A stretch of DNA of 64,000 nucleotides from Streptomyces sulfonofaciens (GCF_014656295.1 NZ_BNCD01000008.1:124001-188000); one strand, 5' to 3'; numbered from the stretch's first letter, positions 44,773 through 53,972 are shown. The notes: generated by a model from the sequence alone, not told the origin. Translations and numbers: made by a program.

Positions 44773-45773
44773 CGGGTCCCCCGCTTGGCGTAGTCGGCGA
44801 GCGCTCCCGCGCTGTCCTTGGTGACGATCTGCGGTCCGGTCAGGACGGGACGGCCGCCGCCGAGCTCGTCGGCGTTGTACTTGTACAGCCACAGCAGGTC
44901 CACGGCCTCGTAGCCCTGGAGGTAGGGCTGCTGGTCGACGGCGAAGCCGAGGCTGCCGTCCTGGAGCCCGGCGGCGACCTTGGCGTTCAGGTCGAAGGTG
45001 TCGATCTCGGCCTTGCTGCCGGCCTCCTGCGCGGCCTTCACCGCGGTGTCGGCGAACGGCGCGCCGAGCGTGACGACGCTGTCGATGGACTTGTCGGCCT
45101 GGAGCTTGGCCTCCACGGACGCCTGCACGTCCGGCATGTCGGTGCCGTCCACGTACAGGTTCTGCATGCTGCCCTTGAAGTGGTCCTTGGCGCCCGCGCA
45201 GCGCTGCTCCAGGCCGACGTTGCCCTGTTCGTGCACCACGCACAGGGCCTTCTTGCGGCCCCGCTTGTTCAGCTCGTCACCGACGGCCTGGCCCGCGATG
45301 GTCTCGTCCTGCCCGATGTGGGTGAGCGCGCCGAACCGCTTGGACACCTCGGCGCCGGAGTTCACGGTGATCACCGGTATGCCGGCCTGCTCGGCGCGGG
45401 CCACGGCGGCCTTCATGGCGTCCGGCTTGGCCAGGGTGACGATCAGGCCGTCGACCTTCTTGTCGACGGCCGCGTCGACGAGTTGCGCCTGCTGCTGGGC
45501 CTGGTCGTCGTGGGAGTAGAGGAAGTTGATGTTGTCCTTGACGGCGGCCTGCTTTGCACCGCTCTGGACGATGTCCCAGAAGGTGTCGCCGTCCCCGGAG
45601 TGCGTGACCATCGCGAAGGTCCACCGGGGTGTGTTGACCGCGGCCTTCCCGCCGGCCGCGGCGGCGTTGCGGGCGTCCTCGGCGCGCTTGCCGCCGTGGC
45701 TGCTGCACCCCGCCAGGGAGAGGCCGAGCGCTGTCGCCAGCGCGATGCTTACCCAGCTTCGAAACCGTGCCAC
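44769..45773 (-). CDS. CUT2 sugar-binding lipoprotein (Peripla_BP_4)
   Basis: The 334-residue lipoprotein has a signal ending in LSLAGC, followed by the family-2 type sugar-binding fold (WTFAMVTHSGDGDTFWDIVQSGAKQAA, GLIVTLAKPDAMKAAV, GIPVITVNSGAE). The GTG start at 45773 begins the signal peptide with two basic residues. It is first in the importer-kinase operon. A monosaccharide or polyol ligand is typical of this class. Confidence 0.92.
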   Translation of the reverse strand: MARFRSWVSIALATALGLSLAGCSSHGGKRAEDARNAAAAGGKAAVNTPRWTFAMVTHSGDGDTFWDIVQSGAKQAAVKDNINFLYSHDDQAQQQAQLVDAAVDKKVDGLIVTLAKPDAMKAAVARAEQAGIPVITVNSGAEVSKRFGALTHIGQDETIAGQAVGDELNKRGRKKALCVVHEQGNVGLEQRCAGAKDHFKGSMQNLYVDGTDMPDVQASVEAKLQADKSIDSVVTLGAPFADTAVKAAQEAGSKAEIDTFDLNAKVAAGLQDGSLGFAVDQQPYLQGYEAVDLLWLYKYNADELGGGRPVLTGPQIVTKDSAGALADYAKRGTR

Positions 45774-45938
45774 GAGGCCGCGCCCTTCTACGTCCGTCTG
45801 CCGTGCCGATACGGGTCGGCCGCCCAGTATCCGGTACGGCTGTCCGCTACCCGTGCACCGGGTACCGCATCCGGGGCCGGGACCTGGCCGAGCGGGGCGC
45901 TCGGTGACGCCGGCCGCCGCCGGTGGCGGCTGGAGGTG

Positions 45939-45990
45939 TTGTAGCCGCGCACCGGCCGCAGCGTCAATGGTTTTGTCAGAACATTCTGAC
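45939..45990 (-). promoter_or_regulatory. Promoter and operator of the CUT2 operon
   Basis: On the minus strand TTGACG (45967-45962) is followed after 17 nt by CTACAA (45944-45939). Directly upstream lies GTCAGAACATTCTGAC (45975-45990), a perfect inverted repeat. The block TGTTCTGACAAAACCATTGACG closely matches TGTCCGGACAAACCATTGACA in front of the divergent oxidoreductase gene, so a common regulator is likely. Confidence 0.75.
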
Positions 45991-46119
45991 GACAGTGGGG
46001 GCCGACAGGCGGGGGCCGCGTGGGCTCGCCGGCCGCCGGTCGCCACCCGCGGCGGCGCCTGACTCCGGGCACGCACCGGACTCCGCAGCCGCACCGGTTA
46101 CCGGCGCCCGTACGAGGCC

Positions 46120-46884
46120 CTACGGCCGCACCAGGAGCTGGAACTCGAAGGAGTAGCGGGAGGCACGGTAGGTGTGGGCGCCGAACTCGACCGGGCGGCC
46201 GGTGTCGTCGAAGGTGGTGCGCTGCATGGTGAGCAGCGGCGCGCCGGGCGGCTCCGCCAGGCGCTCGGCCTCCCCGGCGGTGGCGGCGCGGGCGCCCACG
46301 GACTGCCGGGCGCTGTGCAGGGTGATGCCGGCGGCGCGCATCAGCCGGTACAGGCCGGTGGCCTCCAGTTGGTCGTCGGCCGGGGCGAGCAGGCCGGCCG
46401 GGAGGTGGTTGCAGAGGTAGGCCATGGGCTCACCGTGTGCCATCCGCAGCCGCTCCACGCGCAGTACCTCGCTGCCCTCCGCCAGACCCAGCGCGGCAGC
46501 GGCCTCGGCGGGTGCCGGCACCAGCGTGTTGGCGAGCACCCGGGTGGTGGGGCGCTGGCCCGCCGCCTCCAGGTCGTCGTAGAGGCTGCTGAGCTCCAGT
46601 GGGCGTTTGATCTGGCTGTGCACCACCTGGGTGCCGACGCCGCGGCGGCGCACCAGCAGGCCCTTGTCGACCAGTGTCTGGATGGCCTGGCGGACGGTCG
46701 GGCGGGACAGGCCGAGGCGGCCCGCCAGCTCGATCTCGTTGCCGAGGAGTGTGCCGGGGGTCAGGGCGCCGCGCTCGATCGCGGCCTCCAGTTGCTGGGA
46801 AAGCTGGAAGTAGAGCGGGACCGGGCTGCTCCGGTCGACGCTCAACTGAAGCGGGACGGTCGGATCCACTCCTGGTTTGGGCAC
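46120..46884 (-). CDS. GntR-family regulator (HutC/UTRA type)
   Basis: The 254-residue regulator has an N-terminal GntR winged helix (PLYFQLSQQLEAAIERGALTPGTLLGNEIELAGRLGLSRPTVRQAIQTL) and a UTRA ligand domain (LEATGLYRLMRAAGITLHSARQSVGAR). GTG at 46884 is proposed because the operator TTGTCCGGACAA at 46934 would otherwise lie inside the gene; an ATG at 46950 keeps the frame but adds non-conserved residues. It sits between the CUT2 operon and the divergent oxidoreductase and is their probable regulator. Confidence 0.9.
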   Translation of the reverse strand: MPKPGVDPTVPLQLSVDRSSPVPLYFQLSQQLEAAIERGALTPGTLLGNEIELAGRLGLSRPTVRQAIQTLVDKGLLVRRRGVGTQVVHSQIKRPLELSSLYDDLEAAGQRPTTRVLANTLVPAPAEAAAALGLAEGSEVLRVERLRMAHGEPMAYLCNHLPAGLLAPADDQLEATGLYRLMRAAGITLHSARQSVGARAATAGEAERLAEPPGAPLLTMQRTTFDDTGRPVEFGAHTYRASRYSFEFQLLVRP

Positions 46885-46933
46885 GGGGCGAGCGTAGTCG
46901 CAGGAGATGATGACGGGAAGTTGTGAAGTCACA

Positions 46934-46977
46934 TTGTCCGGACAAACCATTGACAGGGCAGGGGCCCGGGGTCACTT
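46934..46977 (+). promoter_or_regulatory. Operator and promoter of the oxidoreductase gene
   Basis: TTGTCCGGACAA (46934-46945) is a perfect 12-bp palindrome. TTGACA starts at 46950 and CACTTT lies 17 nt further, leaving a very short leader before the ATG at 46985. The block is shared with the CUT2 promoter. Confidence 0.65.
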
Positions 46978-46984
46978 TGGAGCC

Positions 46985-47989
46985 ATGCGCATCGGACTCA
47001 TCGGAACGGGCCGTATCGGCTCATTTCACTCGGCCGCCCTGCACGGGAACCCGGCCGTCGACTCCCTCGTCGTCACCGACGCCGACCCCGCGCGGGCCGC
47101 CGACCTGGCGGAGCGCCTGGGGGCGACCCCGGCATCCGGCGTGGACGAGCTCTTCGAGCGGGACGTGGACGCGGTGGTGATCACCACGGCCACCTCGGCG
47201 CACGCCGAGCTGATCGGCCGGGCAGCGCGCGCCGGACTGCCGGTCTTCTGCGAGAAGCCCATCGCCCTGGACCTGTCCGGCACCCTGGCTGCGCTGCGCG
47301 AGGTGGAGCGGGCGGGTACGGTGCTCCAGCTCGGCTTCCAGCGCCGCTTCGACGCGGGGTACACGGCGGCGCGCGAGGCGGTGCGCGAGGGCCGGCTCGG
47401 GCGGCTGCACACGGTGCGGGCCATGACCTCGGACCCGGCGCCGCCGCCCGCCGCGTACCTGCCGCTGTCCGGCGGGCTGTACCGGGACTGCCTGGTGCAC
47501 GACTTCGACGTGCTGCGGTGGGTGACGGGCCGTGAGGTGACCGAGGTGTACGCCACCGGCTCGGATGCGGGGCCGGCGATGTTCGCCGAGGTGGGCGACG
47601 TGGACACGGCGGCCGCGGTGCTCACCCTCGACGACGGCACGCTCGCCACCGCCACGGCGACGCGCTGCAACGGCGCGGGGTACGACGTGCGGATGGAGTT
47701 GGCCGGGGAGCACGACCAGATCGCCGTGGGCCTGGACGACCGCACCCCGATCACCTCCACGGAACCCGCGGCACCACCCGCCGCGGGGAAGCCCTGGAGC
47801 GGCTTCCTGGAGCGGTTCGCGCCCGCGTACGAGGCCGAACTCGCCGCGTTCGTCGACGTGGTCCGGGGCGAGCGCGCCAACCCGTGCGACGGCCGCGAGG
47901 CCCTGCACGCGCTGCGGATCGCGGAGGCGTGCGAGCTGTCCCGGCACGAGCGCCGGCCGGTCGCCCTGGCGGAGATCCGCGAAAGCTGA
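46985..47989 (+). CDS. Gfo/Idh/MocA-family sugar or polyol dehydrogenase
   Basis: The 334-residue protein has an N-terminal Rossmann fold (IGLIGTGRIGSFHS) and the catalytic CEKPIALD motif with its Lys, then the alpha/beta C-terminal domain (GFQRRFDAGYTAAREAVREGRLG, RDCLVHDFDVLRWVTG with the His-Asp pair). This layout fits inositol 2-dehydrogenase-like and related NAD-dependent enzymes. GGAG is 4 nt upstream of the ATG. Given the shared promoter block it likely oxidises the sugar or polyol brought in by the CUT2 importer. Confidence 0.92.
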   Translation: MRIGLIGTGRIGSFHSAALHGNPAVDSLVVTDADPARAADLAERLGATPASGVDELFERDVDAVVITTATSAHAELIGRAARAGLPVFCEKPIALDLSGTLAALREVERAGTVLQLGFQRRFDAGYTAAREAVREGRLGRLHTVRAMTSDPAPPPAAYLPLSGGLYRDCLVHDFDVLRWVTGREVTEVYATGSDAGPAMFAEVGDVDTAAAVLTLDDGTLATATATRCNGAGYDVRMELAGEHDQIAVGLDDRTPITSTEPAAPPAAGKPWSGFLERFAPAYEAELAAFVDVVRGERANPCDGREALHALRIAEACELSRHERRPVALAEIRES

Positions 47990-48996
47990 ACGCACCGGGA
48001 GCGCCGGTCCGCAGGCGCTCCCCCGCCGACATCGGGAAGCCGCCCGCACTCCCCCGCCGACCGGCGAGGCACCGTCCGCGCTCCCCCGCCGCCGGGTGCG
48101 GGACCGGCGGACCGCTGCCGGAGCGGGGGACCGCGCCGGGTCGCTCCTCCGCACCCGTACGCCGCTGGACGGCCGGTGACCGGGCCGCACGGCACGACCG
48201 CGTCGCAGGGGACGGCGCGGCCGCGTCACCGGGCGCCAGGGGCACGCCTTCACGTACCGGGGCGCGCCGCCGTAACCGTGCGGGCCCCCGCCGATGCGGC
48301 GAGGGCGGAAGACGGCCGAAAGCGGGTGCGGTCGAAAGCGGGTGCGGTCGAAAACATCGTCGTTCGTCCACGACGGGAGCCGGTGCACCGGGACGCGGTG
48401 CACGACGGTACCCAGTTCACCGCGGGAGCCGGTTCACCGTGGGAGCCGGTTCACCGTGGGAGCCGGTTCACCGCGGGAGGCGGCGCCGCCTTTCGGCGAA
48501 CGCGGCCCTTCGGCGGCCCCCGGCCTCCGGCGGACCCGGCCTTCCGGCGGCCCCGGCCTTCCGCCGAACGCGCTCTCGCCCCGCGGCCGGTGCGTGTGGG
48601 GGGTCCGCGGGGCGAGGTCCTGTTGCACGGAGCAGCTTGAGTAGGCCACGGTCGAGCGCACCCGTGCCGGGTGCCGCTGCCGTGGCGCGCACGGCCGCCG
48701 GCCGACCCGGCGCTGCGGCCGCCGGCCGGCTGGGCCCGTCCGGTGGGGCGGCTGGGCCTCGTGCGCCGGCCGGGCTTCCTCGACGGCCCCGAGACCGAGC
48801 GACCGCCGCGTCGACCGTGCCGGTCGTGTCGCGTCAGGCGCCGTCAGGCCGCCGAGGGGAGCCGCGGGGCCCGGGTCCGGGCCCGGAGCTCCGGGCCGGG
48901 GCCCGGGACCGGACGCCGCGCCAATCGCGGGCGGGCCGGCTCCCGGATCCCTGCCGGGGCGTCAGGTGGGATACCGGTGCCCGGCGGGCGGATGGC
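47990..48996. other. One-kilobase gene-poor region with short tandem repeats
   Basis: No gene is supported on either strand. CGAAAGCGGGTGCGGT is present twice near 48320-48350. GGGAGCCGGTTCACCGT is repeated three times head to tail at 48424-48474 with a diverged copy at 48376. The stretch 48485-48590 repeats GCGGCCCCGGCCTTCCG-like words. Confidence 0.5.
48424..48474 (+). repeat. 17-bp tandem repeat GGGAGCCGGTTCACCGT x3
   Basis: Copies at 48424-48440, 48441-48457 and 48458-48474 (last base changed), preceded by a diverged copy GGGAGCCGGTGCACCG at 48376. Unit length is not a multiple of three-codon protein repeats in any supported gene. Confidence 0.7.
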
Positions 48997-49416
48997 TCAG
49001 CAGTCGAAGTCGACCAGGTCGAACGACTCGTAGTGGTCGGAGGTGTAGTAGTCCTCTTCGGTCTGCTGGCCGGTGATGATGCGGCGTGCGCCGCGGTCCG
49101 GGGAGCCGGGGGTCTCGACGGTGTACTCGTGGTAGTAGCCGCTGGACTGCTGAGGGAGCAGGCCCTCGCGGTTCTGGAAGACGCCGTCGTCCTCCGGGTA
49201 GGGGTAGGGGCCGCCCTGGTCGATCAGATCCAGCGTGTCGTGTGCCTCGGCGGGCAGGTCGGAGTAGCAGATGTCGCCGACGGCCGTGATCTGCTGGGTG
49301 ATTGCGGGGGCGGCCGCGTGCGGGGCCGGGGCCGCGCTCGCGGCGGCGACGGGGCCGCCGAGGAACAGGGCGGCGGCAACGGCAGAGATGCTGAGGATGC
49401 GTGTGGGGGTTCGCAT
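48997..49416 (-). CDS. Secreted guanyl-specific ribonuclease, RNase Sa family
   Basis: The 139-residue precursor has a Sec signal (about residues 1-31). The mature part closely follows the RNase Sa/Sa3 pattern: an N-terminal Cys in ICYSDLPAEAHDTLDLI, FQNREGLLP, the catalytic region YYHEYTVETPG with Glu, RRIITG with Arg, and YYTSDHYESFDLVDFDC with the catalytic His and the C-terminal Cys that pairs with the first. It cleaves RNA after G outside the cell. The ATG at 49416 has AGGGGG upstream; an ATG at 49428 is possible. No barstar-like inhibitor gene is adjacent. Confidence 0.9.
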   Translation of the reverse strand: MRTPTRILSISAVAAALFLGGPVAAASAAPAPHAAAPAITQQITAVGDICYSDLPAEAHDTLDLIDQGGPYPYPEDDGVFQNREGLLPQQSSGYYHEYTVETPGSPDRGARRIITGQQTEEDYYTSDHYESFDLVDFDC

Positions 49417-49594
49417 GCCCCCTAGCATGACGCGCGTAGACCGTGTCGTGTCAATGTCAAAGACGGTGAGTTTGCTGAACGTTCACGAATCACGGGCCCG
49501 TTGACGGTGCCGCGGCCGGGCGTGCGAACGGCGATCGGGCCGACGCCTGGGTACGGCTCCTGCACGGCGCCGGGCAGGCGCCGCGCACGTACCC

Positions 49595-50419
49595 TCACCC
49601 GGCGTGGGTCGAGAACATGCCTCCGGTGGGGCCCTGTTTGTCGCCGCCCTGGGCCTTCTTGAGGGCGTTGGCCAGCCCTTCGATGGTGAGGGACTGGAGG
49701 ATGACGCGGCCCTGGCCCTCGAGGGTGGCCAGGGAGAGGCCCTCTCCGCCGAAGACGGCGTTCATGATGCCCTGGCGGTTGAGGCCGCCGACGCGCTGGA
49801 TGCCGTACTGGATGCCCTCCTCGAACGCCACCACGCAGCCGGTGTCGACCTCGATGCGGCCGCCGAAGTCGGCGGGGTCGAGGTCGATGAAGTTGCCCGC
49901 GCCGCAGATGATGACGGTGCCGTGGCCGGTGAACTTCTCCAGGATGAAGCCCTCGCCGCCGCTCATGCCGGTCCTGCCGCCCTGGAAGGCGATGCCGAAC
50001 TCGACGCTGGACTCGGCGGCCACGAAGGCGTCCTTCTCGGCGAACCAGGCACGCGAACCGGTGAGTTCGAGGGCGCGCATCTCACCGGGCAGGACGCCGG
50101 CGAAGCCGACGGTGCCCTCGCCCCCCTGCGAGGTGAAGTACTGGAACGCCAGGGACTCACCGGCCAGGTAGCGCTGGCCGACCTGCATGGCGGTGCCCAT
50201 GGCCTGCCGGAGCATGCCGCCCATACCGCCGCCGCCCTGCTGGCCCTGGCCCTGGCGCTGGCCGCCGCCGGACGACGGACCCGCCAGCCGGGTCTCCATC
50301 GTCACATTGGACGTCTTGAACAGGAACTTGCCCGCCTCGCAGTAGACGGTCTGGCCGGGCTGGAGGTTGACGACCGCCATCTGCATGGCATTGCCGACTA
50401 TCTCTTGCTGCAGGGTCAC
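49595..50419 (-). CDS. AIM24/TIGR00266-family protein
   Basis: The 274-residue protein is a double beta-helix AIM24-type protein (NAMQMAVVNLQPGQTVYCEAGKFLFK, FTGHGTVIICGAGNFIDLDPADF, VDTGCVVAFEEGIQYGIQRVGG, GEGLSLATLEGQGRVILQSL) with a Gly/Gln-rich insert near residues 55-75. GTG at 50419 is chosen because AAGGAG lies 6 nt upstream, although the frame is open to 50512. The cellular role of bacterial AIM24 proteins is unclear. Confidence 0.88.
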   Translation of the reverse strand: MTLQQEIVGNAMQMAVVNLQPGQTVYCEAGKFLFKTSNVTMETRLAGPSSGGGQRQGQGQQGGGGMGGMLRQAMGTAMQVGQRYLAGESLAFQYFTSQGGEGTVGFAGVLPGEMRALELTGSRAWFAEKDAFVAAESSVEFGIAFQGGRTGMSGGEGFILEKFTGHGTVIICGAGNFIDLDPADFGGRIEVDTGCVVAFEEGIQYGIQRVGGLNRQGIMNAVFGGEGLSLATLEGQGRVILQSLTIEGLANALKKAQGGDKQGPTGGMFSTHAG

Positions 50420-50652
50420 GGCGGTCTCCTTGACGCGCACGATCGGGCCGGTGCGGAACGCGGGTGCTCCCGCTTCCGTGCCGGGTGGGGCCGGCCGGTT
50501 CCGAGGGGTCAACGAAGGAAGCGGCCCGTTCGGTTCCGGTCAGGCGCCCACGGTATCCGCCCGGGCTCCCCGCTCGGACGGCGGACGCCCCCGCCCCGGC
50601 GCGGGCCGCGGCGGAAGCCGGGCCCGCCGGGGACGTGGCGTACCGGCCGGGC

Positions 50653-51846
50653 TCAGCCCGCGAGCTCCGCACGGCGCTCCGCGAGCCGCCGTGCGCCCCG
50701 CGCGGTGAGGGAGCCGTGCAGCCGCAGCCGGGAGATGCCCCCGTCCGGATGGATGTCGATCCTCGCGTGGGTGCCCGCGACGGGGGCGGGGAGCACGAAG
50801 CGGTGGTTGGTGTCGGGCTGGAGGCGGGTGCGGGGCAGTGCCTCGGTCCAGCGCCCGGTGGGACCGTCCGCACCGGGGTCGCCACCGGGTCCCGCGGGGC
50901 CACCGGGCCCTGTGGGTCCGGTGGGCTCGGGTCCGTCCCCGGCGTCCATGACCGACACCGAGGCCCAGCCCGCGGCGTTCCCCTTGAGGCAGGCGGTGTC
51001 GATCTCGATGGCGCGGATCTCGGCGTGCGCGGCGAGCCGGTAGCGGATCCAGTCGTGGCCCCGGTCGCGGCGCCTGCGGGTCTCCCAGCCGTCGTCCATC
51101 CGCCGGGAACGGCCGGGCCTGATGGTGTTGGCGGCCGGCGAGTAGAAGAGGTCGGAGGCGCCGACGACCCGGCCGCCGTGCTCCAGCGCCACCACGTCGA
51201 AGGTGCCGAGCAACGTCAGCCAGTCCACGTCGGGCACCACCTCGCCGTGCACGCGCAGCCGTGCGATCCCGCCGTCCGGATGCTGGTTGACCCGAAGATG
51301 GGTGAAGCGCCGCGGGTCGGCGACGGCGAAGCCGTTGGCGGCGTGGCCGCCGACCTGTGTACGGGGCACCAGCGTGTGCCAGGGCGTCCCGCCGGCCAGC
51401 AGGTCCTGCGGGTCGGGCGTGCCGTCGTGGCAGGTGGCCTCGACGGAGACGGCGTGCGGGTGGTTGCCGCGGAAGTGGGCGGTGTCGACGACGATGCCGT
51501 GCACCACGCCGCAGGCACCGAGCCTGATCAGCGCCCAGTCGTGGTCCCAGGCCGCAGGCCAGGGCTGCTCGTCGCAGGCGCCGCGCCTGCGGCGGGTCTC
51601 CCAGCCGTCCATGATCTTCCCCTTGGGCCCGAAGCGCTCGGGCTCGAAGACGGGGCGGTCCGGCGCCAGCAGGTTCTCGCGCGGTGCGAAGAACTCGTCG
51701 TTGGCCGCGATGACACCCGCCCCGAGCTGCCGGTCGGCGAGGTCCGGGTAGCCGGTGAAGGGCAGGTCCGCGGAGCGGTAGTCGGCGTAGGGGTCGCCTC
51801 CGGCGTAGGGCGCGGCGGGACCGGTGAAGTGCGGGATGGCCGTCAC
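50653..51846 (-). CDS. alc: Allantoicase
   Basis: The 397-residue enzyme hydrolyses allantoate to ureidoglycolate and urea. It shows the duplicated allantoicase domain: the first repeat with FGPKGKIMDGWETRRRR and HDWALIRLG, the second with RRMDDGWETRRRR and HDWIRYRL, each followed by VDTAHFRGNHP- or IDTACLKGNAAG-type segments and a closing HPDGGIxRLRxHG. A Gly/Pro-rich insert lies near residue 315. GTG at 51846 is 4 nt after the allantoinase stop, so the two genes are co-transcribed. Confidence 0.95.
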   Translation of the reverse strand: MTAIPHFTGPAAPYAGGDPYADYRSADLPFTGYPDLADRQLGAGVIAANDEFFAPRENLLAPDRPVFEPERFGPKGKIMDGWETRRRRGACDEQPWPAAWDHDWALIRLGACGVVHGIVVDTAHFRGNHPHAVSVEATCHDGTPDPQDLLAGGTPWHTLVPRTQVGGHAANGFAVADPRRFTHLRVNQHPDGGIARLRVHGEVVPDVDWLTLLGTFDVVALEHGGRVVGASDLFYSPAANTIRPGRSRRMDDGWETRRRRDRGHDWIRYRLAAHAEIRAIEIDTACLKGNAAGWASVSVMDAGDGPEPTGPTGPGGPAGPGGDPGADGPTGRWTEALPRTRLQPDTNHRFVLPAPVAGTHARIDIHPDGGISRLRLHGSLTARGARRLAERRAELAG

Positions 51847-51850
51847 GTGA

Positions 51851-53551
51851 TCAGCTCGTCCTCTCCAGGAGCCGCCCGGTGGGTGCGGCGAATGCGGGGC
51901 CGAACGCGTGCGCGGATGCCTCGGGGCGCGCGAGGTGCGGTGCCGGATCGGGCGCCGCGGGGCGCGCCGTGCGCGCGGGGTTCTGGGTGCGCGCCGTGTG
52001 TTCGGGGCTGGGTGCCTGGGCCGCGTGTGCGTAGACGCACCGGCCGCGCAGCCAGGTGGAGGTGACCACGCCGTACAGGGTGCGGCCCGCGTACGCCGTG
52101 ACCGGGTTGCGGTGCTGGAGCCCGGCCGGGTCGACGGTGAAGGTCCGCTCGGGCTCGAACACCGCGAAGTCGGCGTCGCGGCCCGCCTCGATGGCGCCCT
52201 TGCGTCCGAGGCCGGCCAGAGCGGCGGTGCGTGCGGACATCCAGCGGGCGACGTCCTGAAGCGTGTGGCCGCGCCGCCTGGCCTCGCTCCACATGACGGG
52301 AAGGCTGAGCTGGAGCGAGGAGATGCCGCCCCAGGCGGTGGCGAAGTCGGCGGTCTTGAGGTCCGCGGTGGACGGGGAGTGGTCCGTGACGACGCAGTCG
52401 ATGGTGCCGTCGGCGAGCGCGGCCCAGAGCAGGTCCCGGTTGGCGGCCTCCCGGATCGGCGGACAGCACTTGAAGGAGGTCGCGCCGTCCGGGATCTCCT
52501 CCGCGCAGAGCGCCAGGTAGTGGGGACAGGTCTCCACCGTGATCCGCACGCCCGCGCGCCGGGCGGCGGCGATCGCCGGCAGGGCGGACGACGACGAGAG
52601 GTGGAGCACGTGCACCCGGGCACCGAGCTCGCCCGCGAGGCCGATCAGGTGCTCGATGGCGGCGTCCTCGCTGATGGCGGGCCGCGAGCGCAGGAAGTCC
52701 GCGTACCGGGGGCCGCCGGCCCGCGGGGCGCCGGCGAGCCGGCCGGGATCCTCGGCGTGCACGATGAGCAGGCCGCCGAACCCCGCCGTCTCGGCCATCG
52801 CCGCGGCGAGCCGGGCCGCGTCGAGCTCGGGGAACTCGTCGACGCCGGACGGCGTCATGAAGCACTTGAACCCGAACACGCCGGCCTCGTGCAGTGCCCG
52901 CAGGTCCTCGACGTTGCCCGGCACGGCGCCGCCCCAGAAGCCGACGTCGACGTGCGCGGTGTCCCGGGCGACGGCCTGCTTGGCACGCAGGTGGGCGACG
53001 GTCGTGGTGGGGGGCAGGGAGTTGAGCGGCATGTCGACGAGTGTGGTGATGCCGCCCGCGGCCGCGGCGCGGGTCGCCGTGGCGAAGCCTTCCCACGCGG
53101 TGCGGCCCGGGTCGTTCACGTGCACGTGGGTGTCGACGAGGCCCGGGAGCAGGACGGCGTCGCCGAGGTCCCTGACCGCGGCGCCCGCGGGCGGCGCGGC
53201 GTCGTACGGAAGCACGGCCGCGATGCGCTCCCCCTCGACGGCGACGGCGGCCGGCCGGGTCCCGTGCGGGGTGACCACACGGGTGGAGCGCAGCACCAGG
53301 CCGGGCGCGGACGAGCGGGCGCCTGCCACGGCACGGGACGGGACGGCGGCCCCGTCCGCGCCACCCGGCGGCGGGGATCCGGACGGCACGGCGCGCGACG
53401 GCACCGCATCCGACGGCAGGGCGTCCGACGGCACGACACCGGACGGCGTGCCTCCGAACGGCGAAGCACCGAAGGACGAGATACCGGAGGCCGAGGCGCC
53501 GAAGGACGAGGCACCGAAGGACACGGCGTCGGACGGTTCGGCTGGTGACAC
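51851..53551 (-). CDS. allB: Allantoinase with extended N- and C-termini
   Basis: The enzyme opens allantoin to allantoate. Metal-binding motifs of the cyclic amidohydrolase superfamily are present: DTHVHVNDPGR, the carboxylated-Lys region GFKCFMTPSG, HAEDP, HVLHLSS and VVTDHSPS. At 566 residues it is about 110 longer than usual: the first ~90 residues are low-complexity with repeated SFGAS/PSDA/PSG units, and the last ~60 are Ala/Pro/Arg-rich. GTG at 53551 has GGGAGG 5 nt upstream and is the best start, but a start nearer residue 90 cannot be excluded. It is divergent from the IclR gene. Confidence 0.93.
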   Translation of the reverse strand: MSPAEPSDAVSFGASSFGASASGISSFGASPFGGTPSGVVPSDALPSDAVPSRAVPSGSPPPGGADGAAVPSRAVAGARSSAPGLVLRSTRVVTPHGTRPAAVAVEGERIAAVLPYDAAPPAGAAVRDLGDAVLLPGLVDTHVHVNDPGRTAWEGFATATRAAAAGGITTLVDMPLNSLPPTTTVAHLRAKQAVARDTAHVDVGFWGGAVPGNVEDLRALHEAGVFGFKCFMTPSGVDEFPELDAARLAAAMAETAGFGGLLIVHAEDPGRLAGAPRAGGPRYADFLRSRPAISEDAAIEHLIGLAGELGARVHVLHLSSSSALPAIAAARRAGVRITVETCPHYLALCAEEIPDGATSFKCCPPIREAANRDLLWAALADGTIDCVVTDHSPSTADLKTADFATAWGGISSLQLSLPVMWSEARRRGHTLQDVARWMSARTAALAGLGRKGAIEAGRDADFAVFEPERTFTVDPAGLQHRNPVTAYAGRTLYGVVTSTWLRGRCVYAHAAQAPSPEHTARTQNPARTARPAAPDPAPHLARPEASAHAFGPAFAAPTGRLLERTS

Positions 53552-53608
53552 GTGTACCTCCCTGTCGCTCGCGCGGCTGCGGTGTACTCCCGGCCCCATC
53601 CACAGGAT

Positions 53609-53625
53609 TTCAACGTTCTGTTGAA
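53609..53625 (-). promoter_or_regulatory. Candidate AllR operator upstream of allantoinase
   Basis: Plus strand TTCAACGTTCTGTTGAA; on the minus strand TTCAACAGAACGTTGAA. Six-base arms flank a 5-nt spacer, 58-75 nt upstream of the allantoinase start. ATCAACAAACCATTGAA before malate synthase shares 12 of 17 positions, including both arms, which supports a common IclR-type operator. Confidence 0.65.
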
Positions 53626-53972
53626 GAAGTCTTGCCCCACGCCTCATGCCACGTCAAGGCGCACCCGTACCGCCCACGGCACCGCACGGCACCCTCGGGA
53701 AGCCGGGCAACCACTCCTGGACTTTTCCGTTACTCGGAATTAGGATTCCGAAGTCGCCCATATCCGTATACCGGCCGCCGCCGCGCGCCAGAGCCCGCCG
53801 CGTCCGCGAGCCGCACCCCGCACATGGGCTCTGACCGGCGCGAACGCCCGCCGATCGGCCACCGGGAAGCCCCCCGCCGGGTACGCTGACTGCTTGCCCG
53901 TCCATCGACCGACCACCCGCACCCAGAGGCCCCAGGGCCCCTCCGGCTCCTGAGTCTCGAAAGGAACGCGCC

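Noticed and set aside
47884..49425. 513-codon rightward open frame across the repeat region
   Set aside because: It is Arg/Pro/Gly-rich without domains and runs antisense through the RNase gene.
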